DNA from: Spongiivirga citrea
Lineage (GTDB): Bacteria; Bacteroidota; Bacteroidia; Flavobacteriales; Flavobacteriaceae
Direction: 5' to 3'
Assembly (NCBI RefSeq): GCF_010671565.1
Contig: NZ_JAABOQ010000001.1
Span: forward strand, 124,001-188,000
DNA: 64,000 nucleotides
Under the pieces are notes generated by a model, which had not been told where the DNA came from, ran no database searches, and saw only the letters and a program-made list of their open reading frames with translations. Positions within the stretch are counted from its first letter, which is position 1. The number at the start of each line of letters is the position of its first letter. Both the position numbers and the translations under genes were made by a program. This document shows, one piece after another, positions 54,795 through 62,520 of the stretch.

Positions 54795-55661
54795 ATGAAT
54801 AACACAATAAGAACACATAATGACGCTAAGGAAATTTTTAAAAAATGCGGCACTTGTTCAAGAACATTTGCGCATATATTAAACCGAGAATTTGACGAGG
54901 TACAAATCAATGAAGAAATAGCCTTAAACCCGCTAGCTGGTGGTATTATGAATCAAGGACATCAGTGTGGTATGCTATGGGGTAGCAGTTTGGCAATTGG
55001 GGCAGCAGCATTCCGCAAATTTGAAGATTCTGAAAAAGCCATGTATGTTGCTATAAAAGCTACCCAAAATATAATTCAATCATTTGTAGAAACATCTGGC
55101 GCTACTAACTGTAAAGATCTTATTGGATATGATCTTACTAGTGTTTTAGGTATGGCAAAGTTCATGATTAAAACTACTCTTAAAGGAATGAAAAACACCT
55201 ACTGTTTTAACCTAGCTGAGGAGTGGGCGCCCAAAGCGATAGAAGTAGCTGAAAATGCATTATCACAAGGAAATGACAATACCATTAGCCCAGTTAATAG
55301 TTGCGCATCACAGGTTGTTAGAAAAATGGGAGGAAATGATGAACAATGTACTACCGTCGCAGGCTTTGCTGGAGGATTAGGGTTAACAGGAAATGCCTGT
55401 GGAGCATTAAGCGCAGCTATTTGGATGAAAATGCTTGATTGGTGCAAAGCTAATCCCGAAAAAAAACCTCCTTTTTTTAACAATCCTACAGCAAAAAAAA
55501 TCCTGAAAAGATTCAAAGAAACTACTGGTAACATAATGTTATGTAGTGAAATATGTGGTAGAAAATTTAAATCAGTTGAGGACCATACTGAATATCTAAA
55601 TGAAGGAGGTTGTAAAGAGCTTATAGATAAGCTATCAAAAGTGCAAAAAGTACTACTATGA
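54795..55661 (+). CDS. Duplicated C_GCAxxG_C_C redox-type protein
   Basis: 288 residues. Two successive copies of the C_GCAxxG_C_C domain: first with KKCGTCSRTFAHIL, NQGHQCGMLWGSSLAIGAAA and SGATNCKDLIGYDL; second with VNSCASQVVRKMGG, LTGNACGALSAAIWMK and a late CSEICGRKF plus GGCKELI. The conserved cysteines suggest a metal- or Fe-S-binding or thiol redox role. The first repeat has G-M-L for C-A-x at part of the core. The stop overlaps the next ATG (ATGA), so the two are coupled. Confidence 0.85.
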   Translation: MNNTIRTHNDAKEIFKKCGTCSRTFAHILNREFDEVQINEEIALNPLAGGIMNQGHQCGMLWGSSLAIGAAAFRKFEDSEKAMYVAIKATQNIIQSFVETSGATNCKDLIGYDLTSVLGMAKFMIKTTLKGMKNTYCFNLAEEWAPKAIEVAENALSQGNDNTISPVNSCASQVVRKMGGNDEQCTTVAGFAGGLGLTGNACGALSAAIWMKMLDWCKANPEKKPPFFNNPTAKKILKRFKETTGNIMLCSEICGRKFKSVEDHTEYLNEGGCKELIDKLSKVQKVLL

Positions 55662-56239
55662 ATACAATAAAAAGAATAATCATCTCTGTTTTTGTCTTGC
55701 TACTATATCAAACAATTGATGCGCAAGAAAAATGGGGATTACAGTTTAGACCAGGTATGAATTTTGCAACTGAGGATTTAGATATCTTAGATTCTCAAGT
55801 AGGGTTTGGGTTCGAAATTAGCTGGTCTTACAAATTTGAAGAGCATTTCGGGCTTTATACAGGCTGGAGTTGGAATACCTTTAGAGCAACTGAAATAGAT
55901 AGAAATAGAAACGATCTTGATATATCTAGTTTTACATTTGGCCTAGATTATTCACACCTAATTAACAAAACTAACCTTTCTTATTTTGCTCGATTTGGTG
56001 GCATATACAACAAGGTAAAATTAGAGGATACGAATAGTGATATACTTTCAGAATCGGACTATGGATTAGGGTGGGAAATTAGCGCAGGAATAGAAATTGC
56101 CCTTGGGAGCAGCACATGGTATCTAAGACCTCAAATGGGCTTTCGATCACTTTCAAGAGATCTAATAATTGAAAATTTGAATTCTGAAATTAAATTAAAC
56201 CACATCGTACTTAGTGGTAGTGTAATTAAAAAATTCTGA
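55658..56239 (+). CDS. Outer-membrane beta-barrel protein
   Basis: 193 residues with a signal peptide ending YQTIDAQ. A small barrel (LQFRPGMNFATEDLDI, FGFEISWSYKFEEHFGLYTG in parts) ending in IKKF. Translationally coupled to the redox protein, which is unusual for a porin-like gene and suggests a shared stress role. Confidence 0.8.
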   Translation: MNTIKRIIISVFVLLLYQTIDAQEKWGLQFRPGMNFATEDLDILDSQVGFGFEISWSYKFEEHFGLYTGWSWNTFRATEIDRNRNDLDISSFTFGLDYSHLINKTNLSYFARFGGIYNKVKLEDTNSDILSESDYGLGWEISAGIEIALGSSTWYLRPQMGFRSLSRDLIIENLNSEIKLNHIVLSGSVIKKF

Positions 56240-56250
56240 ACTAGTGTGAA

Positions 56251-56697
56251 ATGAAAAGTAACTGGACGACTCTTTTAATATCGCTACTAGTATTTTTAGG
56301 TTTAGGCGCAGCTGTAAGTGGGGCCTTACTTATGTTATCTCCCTCAGGTCAGCTTCTTGGCATACCGCAATGGATACTGGAAACATCACCATTTAGTAAT
56401 TTCCTATTTCCGGGTATGTTACTATTTACTTTCATAGGCATAGCCCCTTTTCTAGTGATTATTGCTCTTTTAAAAAAACCGAACTCAAAAATAGCAGAGC
56501 GATTTAATGCATTTAAGGATATGCACTGGTCCTGGTCTTTTGTTATTTATCAGGCCATTGTTCTAATAATATGGATACAGATCCAAATGCTTCTTATTAA
56601 TGGCGTTCACTTTCTACATACCTTTTATGTGTTTTTGGCACTAAGTATATTTTTTATTGCATTATTGCCACAAGTAAAACGGCAATACCAAGTTTGA
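56251..56697 (+). CDS. Hypothetical four-helix membrane protein
   Basis: 148 residues with four membrane segments (TTLLISLLVFLGLGAAVSGA, FSNFLFPGMLLFTFIG). No conserved catalytic motif. Last gene of the run that starts at 54581, eleven bases after the barrel gene. Confidence 0.75.
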   Translation: MKSNWTTLLISLLVFLGLGAAVSGALLMLSPSGQLLGIPQWILETSPFSNFLFPGMLLFTFIGIAPFLVIIALLKKPNSKIAERFNAFKDMHWSWSFVIYQAIVLIIWIQIQMLLINGVHFLHTFYVFLALSIFFIALLPQVKRQYQV

Positions 56698-56824
56698 ATA
56701 TTGGTTAATACTACTTTGTTATTTAAAAGGGGATATCCGATTTTGTAGAAATTTAGTTGATTATAGAACCTTCAATTCAAAACAAACAACGATTAAGATA
56801 ACTAGGCTTCAGCATTTTAAAGTG

Positions 56825-57868
56825 TCAGTTTTGGGTATTTTTGTCCAGAGAGAATGAAAAACCTGTTTTATTAGATAAGACCTTTTTCAATGCTTCGGTT
56901 GTGCAAGGGTCTATTAAATTAAGTGCTTTCACATTGCACATTGCTTCGACCATATTCCTTCCGGCCAAGGTATTTGTTGATATACCCGAAACGATATCGG
57001 GTACAATATTAAATGCTTTCATAAGTCCGTAAACCGCATAAGGATCTGAAGCACTTAGAATGATACATTTAGTCTGTTCTCGAATCGCATTAATAGCAAT
57101 GTTGCCATTATACGGTTCTAAAGGCGATGCACCGATTTCGACAACAGCTATATCTGCTTTTTGCTGTTCAATTCTACTTAACAATTGTTTCAACTTGGTT
57201 CTATATTTTTCCTTTGAACAAATTGTTGAAGGCAGACCAACATCAACAAAATCCAATACTGTATCTGCTCCTACGTCTTTTATTGCCAATATATCTTTAA
57301 GTCGACCTGCACCTGTTAATTTTGCACCCACTACTTTTAATCCTGCTAACTTAAAAAGGTTAGTAACGATTCTAGCTGAAGTAGTTTTACCCGCAGACAT
57401 CGAAGTACCAACAAAAAGAACTAGGGGTGTATTAAATTTTACTTCTTTTACATTAGCAACAAAGTGATCCATTGTTAGTTTTTCACCATTTCTAAAAGCA
57501 TGCCCTTTATAGACTACCTGCATCATATTAGGTATGAAAACCGACTTAGAAGTAAGTTTACCGAGCAAGCCAGCTCCAGTAAGTACAGTCATTGTTAAAT
57601 CCTCTTCTACTTTCTTCCAAGTTCCAGTTGCTTCAAGGGTGGCGTATCGTTCTCCCAAAGCTCCTATAAGATGTTCTCCCCCTATTACCCCGCGCATTCT
57701 GCCATTTGGCAGCTCTAAACTTAACGTATTACTGCCAGCATCTATTATTTCACAAATAACATAATCTCCTGTTGACCATTGATTTTTCTTCAGCTTCTTT
57801 ACAGTGAATCCTTTTTCAGCTAAGTCAGAAATTCGAGTTAATGAAGTAAAAATATAGCGATGATTCAT
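56825..57868 (-). CDS. P-loop NTPase (DUF1611-like C-terminal domain)
   Basis: 347 residues. The C-terminal half has a Walker A site GTSMSAGKTTSARI, a Walker-B-like IAVVEIGASPLEP and a GAGRLKDILAIKDVGADTVLD segment, close to DUF1611. DUF1611 proteins include the D-glutamate N-acetyltransferase DgcN, but the N-terminal half here looks different, so that function is not claimed. Third gene of the flavin reductase-M20-P-loop operon (3-base gap). If an acyltransferase, the M20 enzyme could remove the same acyl group. Confidence 0.7.
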   Translation of the reverse strand: MNHRYIFTSLTRISDLAEKGFTVKKLKKNQWSTGDYVICEIIDAGSNTLSLELPNGRMRGVIGGEHLIGALGERYATLEATGTWKKVEEDLTMTVLTGAGLLGKLTSKSVFIPNMMQVVYKGHAFRNGEKLTMDHFVANVKEVKFNTPLVLFVGTSMSAGKTTSARIVTNLFKLAGLKVVGAKLTGAGRLKDILAIKDVGADTVLDFVDVGLPSTICSKEKYRTKLKQLLSRIEQQKADIAVVEIGASPLEPYNGNIAINAIREQTKCIILSASDPYAVYGLMKAFNIVPDIVSGISTNTLAGRNMVEAMCNVKALNLIDPCTTEALKKVLSNKTGFSFSLDKNTQN

Positions 57869-57871
57869 GAT

Positions 57872-59041
57872 CTAATTAATTAGTGGTTCTTCTAAAAGTA
57901 GTAGGGTCAATAATGCAGTTCGCTCTACCATCTTATTCTTCAAAATATATTCATGACTTGCATGTGCTCCATCTCCAGGGGTTCCTAGCCCGTCTAAGGT
58001 CGCTGTCAATTGACTTGTAGTATTTGCATCAGAACCCCCGCCTGCAGTTGCTTGCTCAAGGCTAATACCAAGCAATGCCCCCTTTTGTTTAGCAATATTC
58101 CACAAATCAGTATTACGGCTATTTTTTTCCATCGGTGGCCTACCAATACCGCCTTCAATCTCAAGTGTTACGTTAGCAAGGTGAGGTCTTAATTGCTTTA
58201 TCTTACTGGAAATAAGATCTCCATCTACTTCATTTAATACTCGAACATCTACTACGGCCCTGCTTTCTGGTGCTATGACATTAGGGGAAATCCCTCCTTC
58301 GATCATGCCTACATTTACAGTAATTCCTTTTTCAAAATCGTTCATTGCATAAAGCTTTTGTATCTGATGGGACATCTCCACTATTGCACTTATTCCTTTT
58401 TTTGGGTCTAATCCTGCATGAGATGCTTTACCCTTTACCTTTATTATGAAACGACCAATTCCTTTTCTTGCCGTTTTTAGCTTTCCATCAAGCCCTAATG
58501 GTGGCTCTAATACGAATGCTCTATTTGCAATTTTTGCAAGCCTTTTAATTGCTATTGTTGATTCCTTACTTCCAATTTCTTCATCAGAATTAATAAGAAG
58601 AACAGGTAATACTTTGGTAGGATACGATAGGTCCTTTATTGCTTTTAAGGCAAAAATCATTTGAGTAATACCAACCTTCATATCGTAAATACCTGGTCCC
58701 TTCAGTTTTTGTGCTTTATCTTCTATTGGCATCTCAACAATTGTATCAATGGGCCAAACAGTATCGCAGTGACCAATAATAAGTTGTATTGGTATTCTCT
58801 TTTCCCTTTTTATTGGTCGTGCGTATAAGTACCCTCCTGTTTCTTTACCTAGAATATGCAGTGTATAAAAATCTAACTCATTCAATTCTTCTTTAAGAAC
58901 ATTTAATATCTCATGTTGCAAAGTGATCTCACCAGATGGTGATTCTAACCGAACTAGCTTAGTCAAAAAAGCAATCATCTCATCATGATGCTCTTCCAAA
59001 TATTGCTGAATTTCTCTTACTATGTCTACCTCATTTTTCAT
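57872..59041 (-). CDS. M20 family metallopeptidase/deacylase (CPG2-like)
   Basis: 389 residues. Zinc ligands lie in IIGHCDTVWP, GPGIYDMKVGI, INSDEEIGS and FVLEPPLG, with the late His in GDGAHASHEY; the dimerisation domain has KGKASHAGLDPKKG. This fits glutamate carboxypeptidase CPG2 and ArgE-like deacylases. The substrate may be an N-acyl amino acid, possibly N-acyl-glutamate. Its start overlaps the flavin reductase stop by four bases. Confidence 0.85.
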   Translation of the reverse strand: MKNEVDIVREIQQYLEEHHDEMIAFLTKLVRLESPSGEITLQHEILNVLKEELNELDFYTLHILGKETGGYLYARPIKREKRIPIQLIIGHCDTVWPIDTIVEMPIEDKAQKLKGPGIYDMKVGITQMIFALKAIKDLSYPTKVLPVLLINSDEEIGSKESTIAIKRLAKIANRAFVLEPPLGLDGKLKTARKGIGRFIIKVKGKASHAGLDPKKGISAIVEMSHQIQKLYAMNDFEKGITVNVGMIEGGISPNVIAPESRAVVDVRVLNEVDGDLISSKIKQLRPHLANVTLEIEGGIGRPPMEKNSRNTDLWNIAKQKGALLGISLEQATAGGGSDANTTSQLTATLDGLGTPGDGAHASHEYILKNKMVERTALLTLLLLEEPLIN

Positions 59042-59643
59042 CGATTAAACCCCTTAGGAAATGGGAAATTGAAAGTTTCAGAGATCACCGCATAACGCCC
59101 ATTAGCTATGTATGCCAAAAGCGGATTACTCTTAAGTTGTTCTTGTTCCTCTTTTTCAGAAATTTTTAAATAATCAGTATGCACATTCGCTGCTATAATG
59201 CTGCCAGTAATGATACTATTGCTTCCGAAACCATCAATAATCTTATACAGTTTGCATTCTAAATGCAAATATGCTTCTGCAACTAGCAGTGTATCTATAG
59301 TATTAGCTTTTTTCGACGGTAAAGTGCTAATAATTTGATCGAATTTTGAAATTCCCTTTACTCTTGGTAATGCACTCAAAGAAGTCAATACTAATTGATC
59401 GGGAAATGGAAAACTAACCGAAAACTCTTTATGTAATTTTATGTTAGTGTATGTGCTATGGTCAGGTGTACAAACAAATCCAAAGTAGTTTTCAAAACCG
59501 ATTGGCATGGCCATATGTTTAGGCGCCATATCATATCCATCGCCTTCTTTGGTCCCTACAACTACTAATGGAGCTACCGTAAAAAAATGCTCCCAAATAG
59601 AATTAGATACATCCAGCGGTATGAAACTGTTATTATCATTCAT
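59038..59643 (-). CDS. Flavin reductase-like FMN-binding protein
   Basis: 201 residues. The split-barrel FMN fold shows HFFTVAPLVVVGTKEGDGYD and GFVCTPDHSTYTNIKLHKEF. I chose ATG 59643 because the predicted transcription start (about 59657, from the -7 element at 59670-59663) leaves only about four bases before the ATG at 59652. It binds FMN and may reduce flavin or act on a bound substrate. First gene of the operon. Confidence 0.82.
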   Translation of the reverse strand: MNDNNSFIPLDVSNSIWEHFFTVAPLVVVGTKEGDGYDMAPKHMAMPIGFENYFGFVCTPDHSTYTNIKLHKEFSVSFPFPDQLVLTSLSALPRVKGISKFDQIISTLPSKKANTIDTLLVAEAYLHLECKLYKIIDGFGSNSIITGSIIAANVHTDYLKISEKEEQEQLKSNPLLAYIANGRYAVISETFNFPFPKGFNR

Positions 59644-59662
59644 GTCCAACATTTAATACTAA

Positions 59663-59706
59663 ACAAGGTATAAAAGGCGGGCTATCTATTAAATGATTAA
59701 AATCAG
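59663..59706 (-). promoter_or_regulatory. Fnr/Crp-type box and -7 element before flavin reductase
   Basis: On the minus strand, box CTGATTTTAATCAT (59706-59693) and TACCTTGT (59670-59663), spacing 29.5. One arm is weaker (CTGAT). Confidence 0.6.
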
Positions 59707-59747
59707 TAGCAAAGCATAGTTGCTCTAAAAAAATGAACTGTATGGCA

Positions 59748-60995
59748 CTATGCTGTCTTAAGTTCTATAAATGTAATCTCTGGTCGCATACCCAGTCTCC
59801 CAGGAAATCCTAACCAGCCTAAGCCTCGATTAACATATAAATATTGATCTCCTGAATCATACAACCCAGCCCAGTGCTCATATTTATATTTAATAGGACT
59901 CCATTTTTTGGTTTTCAAGTTAATTCCGGCTTGCATTCCATGGGTATGTCCAGAAAGTGTCAAGTCTATGTTAGTAGCTTTGGCAACTTCTTCTTTCCAA
60001 TGAGTGGGATCATGAGATAGTAATATCTTGAAAGGAATTTGCGTTACTCCAATCATCGCAAGACCTAAATTGCCATATTGTTTAAAAGGAGGGCTTCCCC
60101 AATTTTCAACGCCAACAATAGCAATTTGCTCGTTATTGTTATTGACGATTTCTGCTTCATTTAACAATAGTTTAAAACCAATTTCATTGATGAAAATTTT
60201 GATCGCATTAAAATTGTCAAGCCTATCTTCGTCTGATTTCCATTCACTATAATCACCATAGTCGTGATTGCCCAAAACTGCATATTTCCCTTGTTTAGCA
60301 ACTAATTGTTCAAAGGTCGATTTCCAGCCTTTTAATTCCCATGCATAATTATTTACCAAATCTCCAGTAAAAAAAATCAGATCAGGATTCAAATCATTGA
60401 TCAATTTCACGGCACGATCAAATATGTGATACCTAGAATTGAAACTCCCTAAATGTATATCGGAGATTTGAACGATGCGCAATCCGTCAAAACTTCTAGG
60501 CAGGGCTTTTAACGCAAGCCGAACACGATGAACTTTAAATCGATACAAGGATCTAAAAACACCATAGATAATAACAAAAAAAGGAAGAAAGCCGGAAAAC
60601 AATCCCACTAAGGGTATTGCTATTAACGATTCTTTGTCAGAAAGAACATAGTTTGTTGCATAAAGCACTGTAATAACAATTACAAAAATAATTTTTGGGA
60701 TGAATGAAGAAACAGTAAGTCCATACAAAGAAGATATTAGTAGATGCTTACGTCTAGTAGAAATACTATCGAGCCGAATTTTTAACACTAAGATAGCGGT
60801 AATTAGTCCTATGCTAAATACCCAAAAGGCTACTTTAATAAGTTTGATAAATAGCGAGGAGGCTATTAACTGGGTAATAGACTGCAACCAATAAAATGTA
60901 AGAATATCGACTGTTAATATCGCCAGGCATAGTAGAATGATAGCAACTAAGGAGTAAGATCTCATTATTGGTACATTTTCAATAAAAAAGGACAT
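59748..60995 (-). CDS. Membrane-anchored metallophosphoesterase
   Basis: 415 residues. Four membrane segments (about 1-150) precede a calcineurin-like catalytic domain: QISDIHLGSF, FTGDLVNN, VLGNHDYGDY, LLSHDP and LTLSGHTHGMQAG, i.e. all metal-binding blocks. Similar YkuE-type enzymes hydrolyse lipid-linked phosphates at the cytoplasmic membrane. It may also start at the ATG at 60965. A tiny membrane ORF lies 63 bases upstream on the same strand and may share its transcript. Confidence 0.88.
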   Translation of the reverse strand: MSFFIENVPIMRSYSLVAIILLCLAILTVDILTFYWLQSITQLIASSLFIKLIKVAFWVFSIGLITAILVLKIRLDSISTRRKHLLISSLYGLTVSSFIPKIIFVIVITVLYATNYVLSDKESLIAIPLVGLFSGFLPFFVIIYGVFRSLYRFKVHRVRLALKALPRSFDGLRIVQISDIHLGSFNSRYHIFDRAVKLINDLNPDLIFFTGDLVNNYAWELKGWKSTFEQLVAKQGKYAVLGNHDYGDYSEWKSDEDRLDNFNAIKIFINEIGFKLLLNEAEIVNNNNEQIAIVGVENWGSPPFKQYGNLGLAMIGVTQIPFKILLSHDPTHWKEEVAKATNIDLTLSGHTHGMQAGINLKTKKWSPIKYKYEHWAGLYDSGDQYLYVNRGLGWLGFPGRLGMRPEITFIELKTA

Positions 60996-61058
60996 ACTAT
61001 CACATCGACAGTATATCCACTTTCTGGTTTCAAATCAACATAAATAAGCCTATGGGCT

Positions 61059-61154
61059 TTATAAAAATAAATTTGATAATAGGATAAGTAATCCATAAGC
61101 CAACGCGAAACATATGATGATTACATATAAAAAGTCTAATGATCTATTTTCCAT
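61059..61154 (-). CDS. 31-residue membrane microprotein
   Basis: The ORF starts at ATG 61154 and stops at TAA 61059, 31 codons. Short polar start MENRSLDF, then one membrane segment (residues 9-30, LYVIIICFALAYGLLILL). An Fnr/Crp-type promoter with exact regulon spacing ends 25 bases before the ATG, which is the main reason to accept so short a gene. Size and shape resemble small subunits of respiratory oxidases (CydX/CcoQ-like) or stress peptides. A small hairpin AAGCC...GGGCTT follows near 61046. Confidence 0.6.
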   Translation of the reverse strand: MENRSLDFLYVIIICFALAYGLLILLSNLFL

Positions 61155-61178
61155 TATTAGTTATTTTAGGTCGTTTGT

Positions 61179-61222
61179 TAAAAGTATCATTTCACTAGCT
61201 CTCAAAAAATGACAAATATCAA
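61179..61222 (-). promoter_or_regulatory. Fnr/Crp-type box and -7 element before the microprotein
   Basis: On the minus strand, box TTGATATTTGTCAT (61222-61209) and TACTTTTA (61186-61179), spacing 29.5. The box lies only 36 bases from the divergent box at 61259. Confidence 0.7.
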
Positions 61223-61258
61223 TTAGGGTCATGATATACTTAAAAGTTAATTAGCTTG

Positions 61259-61302
61259 TTGACTAAAATCATTTCTATTTCAAAACCTCGCTACTACCTT
61301 GA
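61259..61302 (+). promoter_or_regulatory. Fnr/Crp-type box and -7 element before the phosphoribosyltransferase
   Basis: Box TTGACTAAAATCAT (61259-61272) and TACCTTGA (61295-61302), spacing 29.5, leader about 100 bases to the ATG. Confidence 0.7.
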
Positions 61303-61408
61303 TCAAGAAATAATTATTGGTTTTTTTAATAGAAAAACCTGCAAGTGTTTAACAAAAGCTAGAGAATTAACTATTGCTCTCCTGGCTTATCACCAAAACT
61401 GATTAAAA

Positions 61409-62044
61409 ATGTACAAGAACAGAACCGATGCTGGAAAGCAGTTAGCTTTAAGACTTCTTCATTATAAAAATGAAGATGTTGTAGTATTGGCAGTCCCTCG
61501 TGGTGGTTTGCCACTTGGGAAGGTTGTAGCCAAAACACTGCAAGCACCGTTAGATGTAGTGCTGACAAAGAAAATAGGGCACCCGTATAACAAAGAATAT
61601 GCCATTGGTGCAGTAAGTCTAACAGGTCACATTCTAAATCAAACAATTGGAGTTTCTGAGGACTATATTATTGAAGAGATAAAACGAATCAGAGAAACAC
61701 TATCACATAGACATAATCAATACTATAAAAACCTTAAACCTCAATTGCTAAAAAATAAAACTGTCATAATTGTGGATGATGGTGTAGCTACTGGCAGTAC
61801 TTTACTAGCAACCGTAAAACTGGTTTCGGAGCGCGAGCCAGACAATATTGTAGTAGCTATTCCTGTTGCTTCAAAATCGGCAATGGATAGACTGAATGAA
61901 TCTGATTACATTCATGAAATTTTATGTTTGCAAATACCATCTAACTTTAGGGCTGTTGGACAGTCTTATGATGATTTCTCATCTGTTTCGGATCATCAGG
62001 CAATTAGTATTCTTGAAAATTCTAATAAAAAAATAGCAAATTGA
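61409..62044 (+). CDS. Phosphoribosyltransferase family protein
   Basis: 211 residues. The PRPP loop is VIIVDDGVATGST; the N-terminal RTDAGKQLALRLL and VAVPRGGLPLGKVVAKTL-like segment (VLAVPRGGLPLG) are typical of the 'predicted phosphoribosyltransferase' group, which differs from purine salvage enzymes. Members sit in stress and hypoxia loci beside Hsp20 and Usp genes (for example in the mycobacterial DosR regulon). Its stop codon overlaps the next Fnr-type box. Confidence 0.88.
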   Translation: MYKNRTDAGKQLALRLLHYKNEDVVVLAVPRGGLPLGKVVAKTLQAPLDVVLTKKIGHPYNKEYAIGAVSLTGHILNQTIGVSEDYIIEEIKRIRETLSHRHNQYYKNLKPQLLKNKTVIIVDDGVATGSTLLATVKLVSEREPDNIVVAIPVASKSAMDRLNESDYIHEILCLQIPSNFRAVGQSYDDFSSVSDHQAISILENSNKKIAN

Positions 62045-62084
62045 TCTAGGTCATTTTGATACCCCTCTTACTGTACTATATTTA
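62041..62084 (+). promoter_or_regulatory. Fnr/Crp-type box and -7 element with no ORF downstream
   Basis: Box TTGATCTAGGTCAT (62041-62054) and TATATTTA (62077-62084), spacing 29.5. The nearest gene starts 437 bases later, behind two terminators, so the product should be RNA. Confidence 0.65.
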
Positions 62085-62090
62085 CACCAT

Positions 62091-62291
62091 AATTAAACGG
62101 CGTTCTTTATAATATGGTAAAAGCTTTTAGATCGGCAACGGTCTAAGAGTTATAGAAAATGTGGAGGCATTGATACCTTTTTTAATTTTGAATTGTTTTA
62201 GCGATATGACGGTACTTAATTAATATACTAGGGTAATAAGGAATTTAGCATTTTCTGAGAAGCAGGTATTACTAAATATCTGCTTCTTTTT
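62091..62291 (+). ncRNA. Candidate small RNA 1
   Basis: Predicted start from the -7 element, end at a strong terminator: a 12-bp stem at 62258-62269 with 62276-62287 followed by a U-run. No ORF longer than about ten codons was found on reading. An AGATCG/CGGTCT hairpin lies near 62129-62144. By analogy with E. coli FnrS, an FNR-activated small RNA, it could repress targets under low oxygen; this is inference. Confidence 0.45.
62258..62291 (+). terminator. Terminator 1
   Basis: AGAAGCAGGTAT pairs with ATATCTGCTTCT (one G-U), loop TACTAA, followed by a T-run. Confidence 0.88.
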
Positions 62292-62299
62292 AACTTTTT

Positions 62300-62438
62300 G
62301 TCATAAATATAATAGTATCGGTTTAGGACGGTATTATTTATGTTAAGCAATTATTCTTATTTAAAAGTCCTAGAAGCTTTTAGATAAATTAGTCGTTTAG
62401 CGAGAAGCGAGTATAGTAACATATACTCGCTTTTTTTT
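62300..62438 (+). ncRNA. Candidate small RNA 2
   Basis: A second gene-free stretch ending in a strong terminator. It shares AAGCTTTTAGAT, TTTAGCGA and GAGAAGC in the same order with candidate 1, so the two may be tandem copies. No promoter was found; it may come from read-through. Only a 15-codon ORF (62340-62387) is inside. Confidence 0.3.
62407..62438 (+). terminator. Terminator 2
   Basis: Perfect 9-bp stem GCGAGTATA/TATACTCGC with a six-base loop and eight T. Confidence 0.93.
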
Positions 62439-62461
62439 GCGCTCTATTTAAAGTCTTACTA

Positions 62462-62505
62462 TTGACCCAGATCATTGTTGGAGCATGAGATTTCTATTTC
62501 ATTTG
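62462..62505 (+). promoter_or_regulatory. Fnr/Crp-type box and -7 element before the DUF2953-GerW pair
   Basis: Box TTGACCCAGATCAT (62462-62475) and TTCATTTG (62498-62505), spacing 29.5. The box with its flanks (CTATTGACnCAGATCATT) is almost the same as that of hsp20. Confidence 0.68.
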
Positions 62506-62520
62506 TATTAAAATCAAATC

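Noticed and set aside
56825-57868. Calling the P-loop protein DgcN
   Set aside because: Only the C-terminal half resembles DUF1611, and the N-terminal half and Walker A sequence differ.
62291-62304. A tenth Fnr-type box (TAACT-TTTT-GTCAT)
   Set aside because: One arm lacks TGA and no -7 element occurs at regulon spacing.
62340-62387. A 15-codon ORF in candidate small RNA 2
   Set aside because: No promoter or start context supports it, and the shared sequence with candidate 1 is not kept as a reading frame.
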